From positions 1-35,256 of the IMG/VR virus record IMGVR_UViG_3300047380_000331: a stretch of DNA of 35,256 nucleotides; one strand, written 5' to 3'. Position 1 is the stretch's first letter. Each line of letters opens with the position of its first letter. Source of the DNA: a virus. The translations under genes were made by a program, and so were the position numbers. Below are positions 25,943 to 33,795 of this stretch, in pieces. A model generated the notes under the pieces. It did no database searches and was not told where the DNA came from. It saw nothing but the letters and a program-made list of their open reading frames with translations.

Positions 25943-26668
25943 TTAACTTAGCTGTTTTGCTAAAAGTCTTTTACGGCTTTCGTTCATATTAGGTAAGAAC
26001 CTTTTTGTTTCTGCATAGTAAACATATTCAGCTTGGTCAGTTTGTAGCTGATCAAGTGTTCCGGCACTATGTTCTTTGTATAATACTTGTAAGCCTTGTT
26101 CCTTAATTAATGATCTATCTTTGTTAGTTCCATAATCGCCTAGCATTAATATTTTTGCATCAGCTTGTCTGTCTAGTCTGTTCTGTCCACATATAGTCAT
26201 AGCAGTAGCAATGTAACCCCATTGTCTGTTATCGATATACTCTCTTAAATCAAACATTCTAATGTTTGAACCTACTTCGTTAAATGTGTTAGTTTGTAAA
26301 TACATACTTAGCATTGCATCGTATTGTGTTTGTGATAACGTGTTTAGTAAAAATGTATTTTTAAATCTTCTTTCTCTGTCTTTGAATTCTTCTATCCATA
26401 AATTGTAAGCATTGTCTTCTGTCAGACCAATACCATTTAATTGACTGTCTTCTCTATAAGCATAACCGATTACAGTCTGTTTGTCAACAACTTTTTTATA
26501 TCCTGTCCAGCCTGTTGATCTAATTTTTAGATTAATTAATTTTGAACTAGCTTCCAATTCAGACAATGGTTTTTGATCATTAACTGCACTAGCATCTAAT
26601 GTTTGAAATAGTGTGTAATCAATTAAGTTACGACTACTAATACTATTTGGCAAAATAAAATCAACCAT
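25943..26668 (-). CDS. Lysozyme-like baseplate-associated protein, catalytic residues uncertain
   Basis: This encodes 241 residues; its ATG overlaps the stop of the gp5-like gene as TAATG. Residues ~50-180 follow the phage lysozyme (GH24) layout: 'GWTGYKKVVDKQTVIGYAY' lines up with the T4 segment ending YTIGIGH, then 'GIGLTEDNAYNLWIEEF', 'LSQTQYDAMLSMYLQTNTFNEVG' and a C-terminal helical part. The Thr of the Glu-Asp-Thr triad is present in 'QTVIGY', but I see no Glu at the expected place before 'GWTGY', and the Asp position is also unclear. It may therefore be a structural relic of the gp5 lysozyme domain, or a divergent enzyme. Its place after the spike gene fits a hub-associated part. The assignment rests on pattern, not alignment. 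Confidence 0.6.
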   Translation of the reverse strand: MVDFILPNSISSRNLIDYTLFQTLDASAVNDQKPLSELEASSKLINLKIRSTGWTGYKKVVDKQTVIGYAYREDSQLNGIGLTEDNAYNLWIEEFKDRERRFKNTFLLNTLSQTQYDAMLSMYLQTNTFNEVGSNIRMFDLREYIDNRQWGYIATAMTICGQNRLDRQADAKILMLGDYGTNKDRSLIKEQGLQVLYKEHSAGTLDQLQTDQAEYVYYAETKRFLPNMNESRKRLLAKQLS

Positions 26669-27873
26669 TATGCTGTATATCCTTTACCTGACTTAAATGA
26701 TTCTTGTGTAGCTTCTACACCTTTCCAAGGATGATGCTCGGGAACTCTACTTGCCGTTGATACTTTGACACTTGTGTTAGCACCTTGGTTTTGTATTGTA
26801 GTTTTTGTAGCTGGTGCTGGTTCTGGTCCATTCATATCTATTCTAGTACCTTTAATAATTTGATTACCTGCTACAAGCAAGCCGTAGTTGGCATCTGATT
26901 GTATATTAATATCCAATGCACTATATACATCAATATTACCTACACTTGTTTCTAATTTAATTCCATCTGCTCCTGAGCTTTTAATATTAACACCTTGCTC
27001 TGATTGCATGTTGATGCTACCTTTAGCATGTACATTGTAGTCGCCTTCAGTATGAAAACTTATACCTGCTTTACTGTAAACATCTACATGTCCTGAACGA
27101 TCAAGTTCAACCCATGCATCACCTGTTTGTGTTGTAACAAAAATAAATCCGTTAGTGTCGTCCATTAATATCTGAGCTCCACCTTTTGTTTTTAGTCTAA
27201 TATTTTGACTGTTGCCTTCAGCATCTCCATCATCTAATGAAAGTGTGTGTCCGCCTCGAGTTGTTATGCCAAATACTTTGCTTGGACTTTCACGCCTAGC
27301 ACTACTCTGACTGTGTCCTCTTACGTAGTCTAAACTTAATCCTTGTTGATTTAAAACTGCTTGACTAAATTCGTCTAATGGTTTAGTATCAGCATCATTT
27401 TGATCGTATGCATTTTTCTCAACTGCTTTCCCTAAACTTTTTTCTCCGTCTGCATAAACTTGTCCACTAGCATTGCCACCCATCATAGAATTTCTATCTT
27501 TAGCTATGAGGCTGCCCAAAACGATTCCTTGTTCCTGGCTACCAGTATATGCAACAACTACGTTAGTTCCAATTTCAGGTGGCTGTGGCCACATTCCATA
27601 ACTTATAGGTGATTGTGCTTCTTTAGTTTCGTCGTCTCCACTGTCTTTAATTTTTGTATGTCCACCAAACGGTGTTGCTAGTAAACAAATACGAGTATTA
27701 TCTTTTGAGCCAAAGTCTGAAATCTTTACTGAAATTCTACCTGTGTGTAAACTATCTTCGTTGTTTATTACTTCGGCAATGTAAATTCCACTAAGGGTGT
27801 TAGTTCCCTCATCGTCACCTTGCTTAACTCTACTTCTAACGTGTACTCCGTCATGTTTTAAATAGCCTGCCAT
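26668..27873 (-). CDS. gp5: gp5-like baseplate central spike without lysozyme domain
   Basis: This encodes 401 residues. Residues ~25-125 form the OB-fold of gp5/VgrG spikes ('LSGIYIAEVINNED', 'GRISVKISDFG', 'PEIGTNVVVAYTGSQEQGIVLG'). After a flexible linker, residues ~200-350 form a beta-prism spike with regular short strands ('TRGGHTLSLDDGD', 'IRLKTKGGAQILMDDTNG', 'GDYNVHAKGSINMQSEQGVNI'), ending in 'RVPEHHPW', a tail motif seen in marine T4-like spikes. T4 gp5 is 575 residues and carries a lysozyme domain between these two parts; here it is absent. The protein should trimerise under the hub and puncture the outer membrane. It starts 1 base after the 787-aa hub gene and is coupled to the lysozyme-like gene by TAATG. 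Confidence 0.88.
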   Translation of the reverse strand: MAGYLKHDGVHVRSRVKQGDDEGTNTLSGIYIAEVINNEDSLHTGRISVKISDFGSKDNTRICLLATPFGGHTKIKDSGDDETKEAQSPISYGMWPQPPEIGTNVVVAYTGSQEQGIVLGSLIAKDRNSMMGGNASGQVYADGEKSLGKAVEKNAYDQNDADTKPLDEFSQAVLNQQGLSLDYVRGHSQSSARRESPSKVFGITTRGGHTLSLDDGDAEGNSQNIRLKTKGGAQILMDDTNGFIFVTTQTGDAWVELDRSGHVDVYSKAGISFHTEGDYNVHAKGSINMQSEQGVNIKSSGADGIKLETSVGNIDVYSALDINIQSDANYGLLVAGNQIIKGTRIDMNGPEPAPATKTTIQNQGANTSVKVSTASRVPEHHPWKGVEATQESFKSGKGYTA

Positions 27874-27874
27874 T

Positions 27875-30238
27875 TTATGCTCCTGATATTTCTATTAGTT
27901 GTGGTAATATTAAAAGTGTATTCGTTGTTGGATCTTTGAATCCTGATAGTGTCTGTGTAAACTTACCACCTTGGAATCTACTTTCAATTTTAGTTAATTT
28001 ATATATTCCACTTGATACTAAATCAACTGGGCCTCTCCTTTGAAACTCTAATAAGTCTTCTGCGTTAGGGTTATATTGTAATAATGATATTAATGCATCT
28101 CTTGAACTATAGTCTGGACTGTCGGCGCCTTCAACATTAGATTGCAATGATCCTGCCATCCAGTATGGGTCGCCTTTTATTTCCATTGAAAAGTTATATG
28201 CATCGTATTCTCTTTTTGCCATATTAGCTGCCAAACTAGCATTTAGTGTATCTGTAGCATCTGTTTCATTTTTTCTTTGTTCATTAATACTATAAGGTTT
28301 ATTAATAAATTTTGTATAATCGTTAAAATCTGATGGTATCTTGTCATATGGAATATCTTCTAAATACTTAGTAACTTTACTAGGTGTTGTAGGAGCAAAC
28401 TGTTCTGATTTATCTGCATGATATATTCCAGCTTGTGGAACTGATACAACGGTATATAAACTTTCTATATCAATTTGATAAGTTAATACCTCAGTATTTA
28501 ATCCTGTATAAAGATATGTGTAATTCTTTTCAATTGGTAACATTTTAAATTTATCAGATTGATATTTGTTACTTACAAAGTTTTTTCTATGTGTTCCTTT
28601 ATCTTGAACTACGTTTGCCCAAGATTGGTTAATTTTAACTGTGTATATGATTTTAATAGGCCCAACGTGTGCATCAGCGCCTGTTCCTGTGCCAGCAAAG
28701 TTTTCTGGGTAAACTGGTTTTGAATCAACTACAATGCTTGGTGTCATTCCAATCTTTTGTGCTTCTTTAACATATTCAGCAAAGGCTGGAGTATTCTTTT
28801 GTATTGCTAAAGCAATTTCAACAGGTATAGATGATTCAGCTTCTATAGTAACATCTTTTTTATCAGGGTTTTTTAAGTTACTACTTTGTCCACCAGCGGA
28901 CATTGCATTTGCAGAACCAGCCCAAGGCTTAACTGCTAAATTAAAATTCATTAATCCTTTTACTCCTTTAACATTGGAACTTTCATCAAAATTTATTTCA
29001 ATTTGTTTATCAGGTAAATTACCTAGTTTTTGATCTGTTGGAGATAACATTTCTAACTGTCCAATATTATATGTTTTTACAAAACCATCAATAAACTCTT
29101 TTACAGTTGTTACATTTTTAACTGTTATATCTGTATCAGTTACAGTTTCTGTTTGTGCATGTTTAATTAATGACCATGCAATAATATTATAACGTGTTCC
29201 TTCTGGACCTGTTGTACTTCTTATTTGATTTAATTTTACAGGATATATAAAAGTTCCAGGATACTTAACACTAGCAGAAGTTATTGGGTCTCTTCCAACA
29301 AACTCTAACTTTAGAACAAAGTTCTGTTCGTGTAAGTTACCAGGCTTTCCTAATCCTAAACCAGCTTTTAATATTCTATCTAAAAATGTAAATCCTAAAG
29401 TTTCAACTAAATCAAATTGAATAATTCCCGGTGTAGTATTACCATGTGATTGTCCTGGCGTTACAGTTGCTATCATTGCAAAGTTATCCAATGAGAACTG
29501 TGAGGTTACACCTTGCTTTGCAACAATAACTGCATTACCTGCAGACACTGCTGATTCACTTCCGTGTAACGTATTTGGGTTGTTAAATGTTTTGTTATCA
29601 ACAAGAAATAGTGTCCACAAATACTGTGGGCTATCTATTGTGCTTAACCAGTTTCCTGTTACGTTGTTTTGTAGTTCTACTGGTTTTGGTGTTGTCTTAA
29701 CGGTTGGTGGTATTCTTTCACCTTCTTCGTTTTCAACAAAGCCATCATCTGCAGTTACTTCTTCTTCAAAGTTTTCTTTACGTTTTTGAAAGTCTATCTC
29801 AGATTTTGGTTTGCCATTAGCTAGTGCAATACCATCTTCAAAATGTTTATCGTTATAAATTCCTAATCCACCACCTTCGTGTTTAGTAATAGATTTAACA
29901 AGTGCTTTAGTAGTGCCTGGGTTGTCTCGTAAGCTACCTAAGTCTTGATCAGGAGTAACTCCCATTTCTTTTGAAACTTTTTGGACATATGCTTCTGTGT
30001 CGTTTTCACTTGGCGGTGCCCAACGAGTAATAATTTCACGTACTGTATTATTGCCATGTGTTTCTTGACTTGTATATAAATTCTTTGTAAGAGCACGTGT
30101 TCCCATTTCTGGGCTGTCAAAAATAACAAAGCCACCATTTTGTCCTATTTCGCCATTCCATTGATACGCACTACTAGGTCGTAAATTACCTGGGTTATAG
30201 TTTCTAGAATTTATTGCTGTTAGTGACTTGTCTGCCAT
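27875..30238 (-). CDS. Baseplate hub protein with N-terminal muralytic-type (NPGNLR) domain
   Basis: This encodes 787 residues. The first ~125 residues form a domain known from phage virion proteins thought to attack peptidoglycan: N15-P-G-N-L-R20, 'FVIFDSPEMGTRAL' (37-50) and 'TVREIITRWAPPSENDT' (65-81). A low-complexity acidic linker follows (~150-190). The remaining ~600 residues are beta-rich with 'TGNWLSTIDSPQYLWTLFLV', 'FDLVETLGFTFLDRI' and 'YPGTFIYPVKLNQI', and they end with a membrane-free structural tail. The size and place next to the spike suggest the gp27-like hub that holds the gp5 trimer. I infer that the wall-cutting activity T4 puts in gp5 has moved to this protein. It lies between gp53 and the spike with 1-base gaps. 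Confidence 0.8.
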   Translation of the reverse strand: MADKSLTAINSRNYNPGNLRPSSAYQWNGEIGQNGGFVIFDSPEMGTRALTKNLYTSQETHGNNTVREIITRWAPPSENDTEAYVQKVSKEMGVTPDQDLGSLRDNPGTTKALVKSITKHEGGGLGIYNDKHFEDGIALANGKPKSEIDFQKRKENFEEEVTADDGFVENEEGERIPPTVKTTPKPVELQNNVTGNWLSTIDSPQYLWTLFLVDNKTFNNPNTLHGSESAVSAGNAVIVAKQGVTSQFSLDNFAMIATVTPGQSHGNTTPGIIQFDLVETLGFTFLDRILKAGLGLGKPGNLHEQNFVLKLEFVGRDPITSASVKYPGTFIYPVKLNQIRSTTGPEGTRYNIIAWSLIKHAQTETVTDTDITVKNVTTVKEFIDGFVKTYNIGQLEMLSPTDQKLGNLPDKQIEINFDESSNVKGVKGLMNFNLAVKPWAGSANAMSAGGQSSNLKNPDKKDVTIEAESSIPVEIALAIQKNTPAFAEYVKEAQKIGMTPSIVVDSKPVYPENFAGTGTGADAHVGPIKIIYTVKINQSWANVVQDKGTHRKNFVSNKYQSDKFKMLPIEKNYTYLYTGLNTEVLTYQIDIESLYTVVSVPQAGIYHADKSEQFAPTTPSKVTKYLEDIPYDKIPSDFNDYTKFINKPYSINEQRKNETDATDTLNASLAANMAKREYDAYNFSMEIKGDPYWMAGSLQSNVEGADSPDYSSRDALISLLQYNPNAEDLLEFQRRGPVDLVSSGIYKLTKIESRFQGGKFTQTLSGFKDPTTNTLLILPQLIEISGA

Positions 30239-30239
30239 G

Positions 30240-30524
30240 TTATGCGAACCTTACAGGAACTATAATACGTAGCCCTGATTTAAAATCTATAATAGGGTCT
30301 TGGAGTGTGTCTTGGTTAAACAATGCAAACGTCCACCATAGTTTTGAGTTCCCATATAACTCATATGCTAATAAGTCTGGACGCTCATTATGTTTTGCTT
30401 CTAGCGTTATAGTTTTTGTGCTTGTATTTTTAATATCAATATTATCAATAGATAATACATCTAAGTATTTAGAATTAACTACTTCTGTATTTCTATATAA
30501 GCTATCTGTTCTATATTTTGTCAT
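30240..30524 (-). CDS. gp53: Baseplate wedge protein gp53
   Basis: This encodes 94 residues that match the LysM-like gp53 of marine T4-like phages: 'NERPDLLAYELYGNSKLWW' followed by 'FNQDTLQDPIIDFKSG' and the closing strand 'LRIIVPVRF'. T4 gp53 is longer (196 residues), but short versions made of just this domain are usual in cyanophage-like myoviruses. With gp25 and gp6 it completes the inner wedge and joins neighbouring wedges. The ATG overlaps the stop of the gp48/54-like gene as TAATG, and the gene ends one base before the hub gene. Confidence 0.9.
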   Translation of the reverse strand: MTKYRTDSLYRNTEVVNSKYLDVLSIDNIDIKNTSTKTITLEAKHNERPDLLAYELYGNSKLWWTFALFNQDTLQDPIIDFKSGLRIIVPVRFA

Positions 30525-31147
30525 TAAATAAACCCTCCATTGTTTCCACCTTTTAATGCAAGTCCACTTGCAAAGGTTGCTAAGTTAAATTCATCTTTTA
30601 CTTTCTTTGGAGTAAGTTGAGGTGCTAGTTCTAAACTGACTAGTAGTAATGCCGGTATGCTCATTGTTTCGCCACCTGTATCTACATCTACATAATCAGT
30701 ATCTTCTGGTAGCGTGTAGTTAAAGCTTCGTATTACACATGGAACATTATTAGCATGAACAGATCCATAACAATTAAATTTTAATATGGGAGGTGGTGTA
30801 CCTGCTGTTTCTTGTCGTTGTATACCAAAGTCTGATTTGGTACATGTTTTAAAAAAGTGTAATGCGGCTGCAGTATATCTTGCTTCAGCATCTGAGTTAG
30901 ACGCAAACATTGCTGTTACTGATATACTTGGGTTTGGAGTATTCATGTAGTATTGCTGTTGGTAATTAGAACCTGGGATATCATATTGTCCATATGATAC
31001 TTGATGCGATATTTGAATAGTAGGTGTAAACGGAAATTCAACACCTCCTGCTTCTTTCAGTGGATTTAAAATACCAAGTGTGAAAAAAGGTTTACCCTTT
31101 TGCTTCAGTACAAGCGATGCTTTATTCTTATCTGATATACCAGCCAT
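30524..31147 (-). CDS. gp48: Tail-tube-like baseplate cap protein (gp48/gp54-like)
   Basis: This encodes 207 residues. The body 'TPTIQISHQVSYGQYDIPGS', 'NPSISVTAMFASNSDAEARYT' and 'ALHFFKTCTKSDFG' has the tube-protein-like beta-sandwich with an inserted helix that characterises the proteins seated between hub and tail tube. 'YVDVDTGGETMSIPALLLVSLEL' is the final strand set. In T4, gp48 and gp54 form the platform on which gp19 tube polymerises. Only one such gene is visible here, so a single protein may do both jobs or the second is elsewhere. It starts with ATG overlapping the nucleotidyltransferase stop (TAATG). The gp48 versus gp54 choice is not certain. Confidence 0.8.
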   Translation of the reverse strand: MAGISDKNKASLVLKQKGKPFFTLGILNPLKEAGGVEFPFTPTIQISHQVSYGQYDIPGSNYQQQYYMNTPNPSISVTAMFASNSDAEARYTAAALHFFKTCTKSDFGIQRQETAGTPPPILKFNCYGSVHANNVPCVIRSFNYTLPEDTDYVDVDTGGETMSIPALLLVSLELAPQLTPKKVKDEFNLATFASGLALKGGNNGGFI

Positions 31148-31755
31148 TACGTTAGACGCTCCTTAATAAATCCAAATACACTTGGATCAAATTTACCAAA
31201 GAAATTAGTAAAGCTCTTTTGCTTCTCTTCATCTGGTGCAGCACTTGACATAGTTGCTCTAAAGTCACTTGCACTCATTCCACCCTGCATTAATGGAGCT
31301 ACGTAAACGTAACCTCTGTCTTGTGCAGTTGGAATTAGTTCGTCCATGTCTTCTGGCATCTTATGTAAGAATCCTGTTCCAGTTGCTAACCTATCTGCAT
31401 CCTTTGCACCATATACTAGTATTGTAGCAGTGTCTGCAGGGTCTCTGTTTACTGCTCCTAGGTCTGGTCTATAAGGATTTGTGTTAACAATCTTATCTCC
31501 TGGTATGTCAAACATCTTTCTCATGATGCTTGCTTTTTCATCAAACGTAAATGGGTCGCTACTAAAGTCGCCGCCTGCATGTGCTTTCTTTGCTTTTTGG
31601 CTAAAAGTTGTAGCTATAAATACGTTATCGGCACCAAATTTATTACACAAGTGTTTATAAACATCTTTGTGTCCTTGGTGCATGGGTTGGAAACGACCGC
31701 CGTAAAATACAGCAATGTTGTTTACACCCTCTGTTAATATGTGTTCAATTAGCAT
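31147..31755 (-). CDS. HxGH nucleotidyltransferase (NMN/cytidylyltransferase-like)
   Basis: This encodes 202 residues with GGAGA about eight bases before the ATG. 'VFYGGRFQPMHQGH' carries the HxGH motif (H26-Q-G-H29) in the context typical of nicotinamide-mononucleotide adenylyltransferases. 'VYGAKDADRL' and the late 'SASDFR' (161-166), which matches the ISAT-x-(I/V)-R nucleotide-binding signature, complete the fold. The family joins a nucleoside triphosphate to a phosphate acceptor with release of pyrophosphate, for example making NAD from NMN, or CDP-alcohols. The acceptor is unknown. It is the first gene behind the late promoter of the baseplate operon, an unexpected place for a metabolic enzyme. 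Similar genes are widespread in marine T4-like phages. Confidence 0.88.
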   Translation of the reverse strand: MLIEHILTEGVNNIAVFYGGRFQPMHQGHKDVYKHLCNKFGADNVFIATTFSQKAKKAHAGGDFSSDPFTFDEKASIMRKMFDIPGDKIVNTNPYRPDLGAVNRDPADTATILVYGAKDADRLATGTGFLHKMPEDMDELIPTAQDRGYVYVAPLMQGGMSASDFRATMSSAAPDEEKQKSFTNFFGKFDPSVFGFIKERLT

Positions 31756-31776
31756 GATACTACTCTCCGTTCGTTA

Positions 31777-31785
31777 GTATTTATC
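31777..31785 (-). promoter_or_regulatory. Phage late promoter for the baseplate operon
   Basis: The minus strand reads GATAAATAC with ATAAATA at 31778-31784, 22 bases before the ATG of the nucleotidyltransferase gene. A GGAGA ribosome site lies between. It faces away from the sigma70 promoter at 31801, only 15 bases apart, so the two promoters could interfere when both are occupied. Confidence 0.75.
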
Positions 31786-31800
31786 ATTTTAAAAAACCGG

Positions 31801-31829
31801 TTGACAATCACTCGGTACTTACGTATAAT
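31801..31829 (+). promoter_or_regulatory. Consensus sigma70 promoter driving gp55-gp47-gp46
   Basis: TTGACA (31801-31806), a spacer of exactly 17 bases and TATAAT (31824-31829) give a perfect bacterial housekeeping promoter, 23 bases before the gp55 ATG. AAGGA near 31841 is the ribosome site. It should be read by unmodified host RNA polymerase, which places the late sigma factor and recombination genes in the early or middle class. Confidence 0.88.
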
Positions 31830-31852
31830 AACGTTAACAAAGGAATATTTTA

Positions 31853-32770
31853 ATGAAAACACCAAAACAGTTTTACCTAACAAACAAAGATTTGTTAAGA
31901 GAAATACACAGTAGTAAGATGTCTTATTGCTGGGCACGTGATGATCAATACACTCATTATGATATTATTGTTGAAGGCTTAGATGCAATAACTAAGGAAG
32001 TAACGGCAGAAGCTAAACAGAATAGAGCAAAGCGATTACAAAAACTAGCACATGAAGCTGAAGTTAAACGATGGGAACAGGGCCTAACAGGCAAAAAAAC
32101 TAAACCCAGGGCAGCAGACTTTGCAGTAGATGTTGATACTATTCGAGACGATGATATTGTGGTTAGAGTAATGACATTTGGTCATGTCCCACAAGAAAAC
32201 AGAAAAAACAAACCAAAAACAGAAGCAGATTTACATGCTAAATGTAACTTCCCACCATTTAAGCATTATGCGTATATTGAAGGCGAGCTAGAAGAAGTAG
32301 CTCGTAGTCATTGGGTAGGTGGTAGAGATAACGGTCATTTTAGTGTAGGCCATGGAAAAACAAACGATAGACTAGCTCGTATGTATATTAAACTATGTGA
32401 GAGATATAGTATGCGTGGTAACTGGCGTGGATACACTTATGTAGACGAAATGCGTGGACAAGCATTATTACAGTTAGCACAAATAGGATTACAGTTTAAT
32501 GAATTTAAATCACAAAATCCATTTGCATATTATACTGCCGCTATTAACAATAGTTTTACAAGAGTTCTTAATTTAGAAAAACGTAGTCAGAACATTAGAG
32601 ATGACTTATTAGAAGAAGAAGGTTTGAATCCAAGTAATACTAGAACATTTAATGCTGAGTGGAAAGCACATGAAGAACGTGAGCAAGCTCTTAAAGCACA
32701 GAATCCAACACTAAAGAAAACAGTATTAATTGAAGACAGCGAACCTCAATCAGAACCAACTGGAGAATAA
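31853..32770 (+). CDS. gp55: Late-transcription sigma factor gp55, with long insertion
   Basis: This encodes 305 residues. The N-terminal 'FYLTNKDLLREIHSSK' matches the first helix of T4 gp55, and residues ~175-250 ('MYIKLCERYSMRGNWRGY', 'NPFAYYTAAINNSFTRVLNLEKRSQNIRDD') match its sigma-like core polymerase and -10 binding region. Between them lie about 130 extra residues (~35-170) rich in Lys, Arg, Glu and His, so the protein is far longer than T4 gp55 (185). T4 gp55 ends in a hydrophobic sliding-clamp motif (LDFLYE); here the end is 'DSEPQSEPTGE' with no such motif. The protein should direct host polymerase to the ATAAATA promoters seen here. The gene is preceded by a perfect sigma70 promoter and joined to gp47 by TAAATG. 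Confidence 0.9.
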   Translation: MKTPKQFYLTNKDLLREIHSSKMSYCWARDDQYTHYDIIVEGLDAITKEVTAEAKQNRAKRLQKLAHEAEVKRWEQGLTGKKTKPRAADFAVDVDTIRDDDIVVRVMTFGHVPQENRKNKPKTEADLHAKCNFPPFKHYAYIEGELEEVARSHWVGGRDNGHFSVGHGKTNDRLARMYIKLCERYSMRGNWRGYTYVDEMRGQALLQLAQIGLQFNEFKSQNPFAYYTAAINNSFTRVLNLEKRSQNIRDDLLEEEGLNPSNTRTFNAEWKAHEEREQALKAQNPTLKKTVLIEDSEPQSEPTGE

Positions 32771-33793
32771 ATGTTTTTTGATAAAGCAATAATCTTTACT
32801 GACATTCATTTCGGCATGAAGAATAACAGTAGATATCATAATCAAGACTGTGAAGATTTTATTATATGGATGATTAAAGAAGCACAAGCCAGAGGCATTA
32901 AAAAATGTTTCTTCTTGGGTGATTGGCATCATAATCGTGCAAGTATTAATGTTAGTACATTAAACTATACCACAAGTAATTTACGTAGACTAAGTGAAGC
33001 ATTTGACGAAGTTATAATGATCACAGGCAATCACGATTTGTATTATCGTGAGAAACGTGAGATACATAGCTTATCAATGATTGAAGAATTTAAAAACATT
33101 AGAATGATAAACAATGAAATGTTTGTTGAAGATGGTGTTGCATTTATTCCTTGGTTATGTGATGACGAATGGAAGAAACTAAAAGAAGTAGAATGTAAAT
33201 ATATGTTTGGTCATTTTGAATTACCTAGCTTCTATATGAATGCAATGGTACAAATGCCAGACCACGGTGGACTTAAAGCAGAAGATTTATCTAAGCCAGA
33301 AAAAGTTTTTAGTGGACACTTTCACAAAAGACAACAACATGGTAATGTAATTTATCCAGGTAACTGTTTCCCACACAACTATGCTGATGCATGGGATGAC
33401 GATCGTGGGTGTACTATTTTAGATTGGAATGGTAACATTGATTATCTAAAATGGCCTGAAGCACCTAAGTATCGTACACTTACATTAAGTAAACTTATTG
33501 ACAGTCCAGATGAATTTTTATCTGACAAAACATATTGTCGTGTAACACTCGACGTAGGTATAACATATGAAGAAGCAAACTTTATAAAAGAAACGTTTGC
33601 TAAACAATATGATTTGCGTGAGATTGCTCTTATGCCAAGTAAAAAAGAAGAGCATACACAAGACTGGAATAAAGGAGTTGATATACAAGTTGAGAACGTA
33701 GACAGTATTGTATTATCACAATTAGAGTCAGTACAAAGCGACACTATTAGAAAAGAATTATTAGTAGACATCTATACAGGATTAACATCGTAA
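32771..33793 (+). CDS. gp47: Recombination endonuclease subunit gp47 (Mre11/SbcD-like)
   Basis: This encodes 340 residues, about the T4 size. All calcineurin-like phosphoesterase motifs are present: D11-x-H13 ('FTDIHFG'), G50-D51-W-H53 ('LGDWHH'), G86-N87-H88-D89 ('TGNHDL'), H148 ('FGHFELP') and G182-H183-F-H185 ('SGHFHKR'). With gp46 it forms a two-metal nuclease-ATPase complex that resects DNA ends for recombination-dependent replication and helps degrade host DNA. The ATG follows the gp55 stop directly with GGAGA inside the end of gp55, so translation is coupled. The C-terminal domain ('CRVTLDVGITYEEANFIKE') is intact. Confidence 0.95.
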   Translation: MFFDKAIIFTDIHFGMKNNSRYHNQDCEDFIIWMIKEAQARGIKKCFFLGDWHHNRASINVSTLNYTTSNLRRLSEAFDEVIMITGNHDLYYREKREIHSLSMIEEFKNIRMINNEMFVEDGVAFIPWLCDDEWKKLKEVECKYMFGHFELPSFYMNAMVQMPDHGGLKAEDLSKPEKVFSGHFHKRQQHGNVIYPGNCFPHNYADAWDDDRGCTILDWNGNIDYLKWPEAPKYRTLTLSKLIDSPDEFLSDKTYCRVTLDVGITYEEANFIKETFAKQYDLREIALMPSKKEEHTQDWNKGVDIQVENVDSIVLSQLESVQSDTIRKELLVDIYTGLTS

Positions 33794-33795
33794 AC

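Noticed and set aside
31615-31622. Perfect TATAAATA on the plus strand
   Set aside because: It lies inside and antisense to the nucleotidyltransferase gene, over 200 bases before gp55, which already has a perfect sigma70 promoter. Likely chance in AT-rich sequence.
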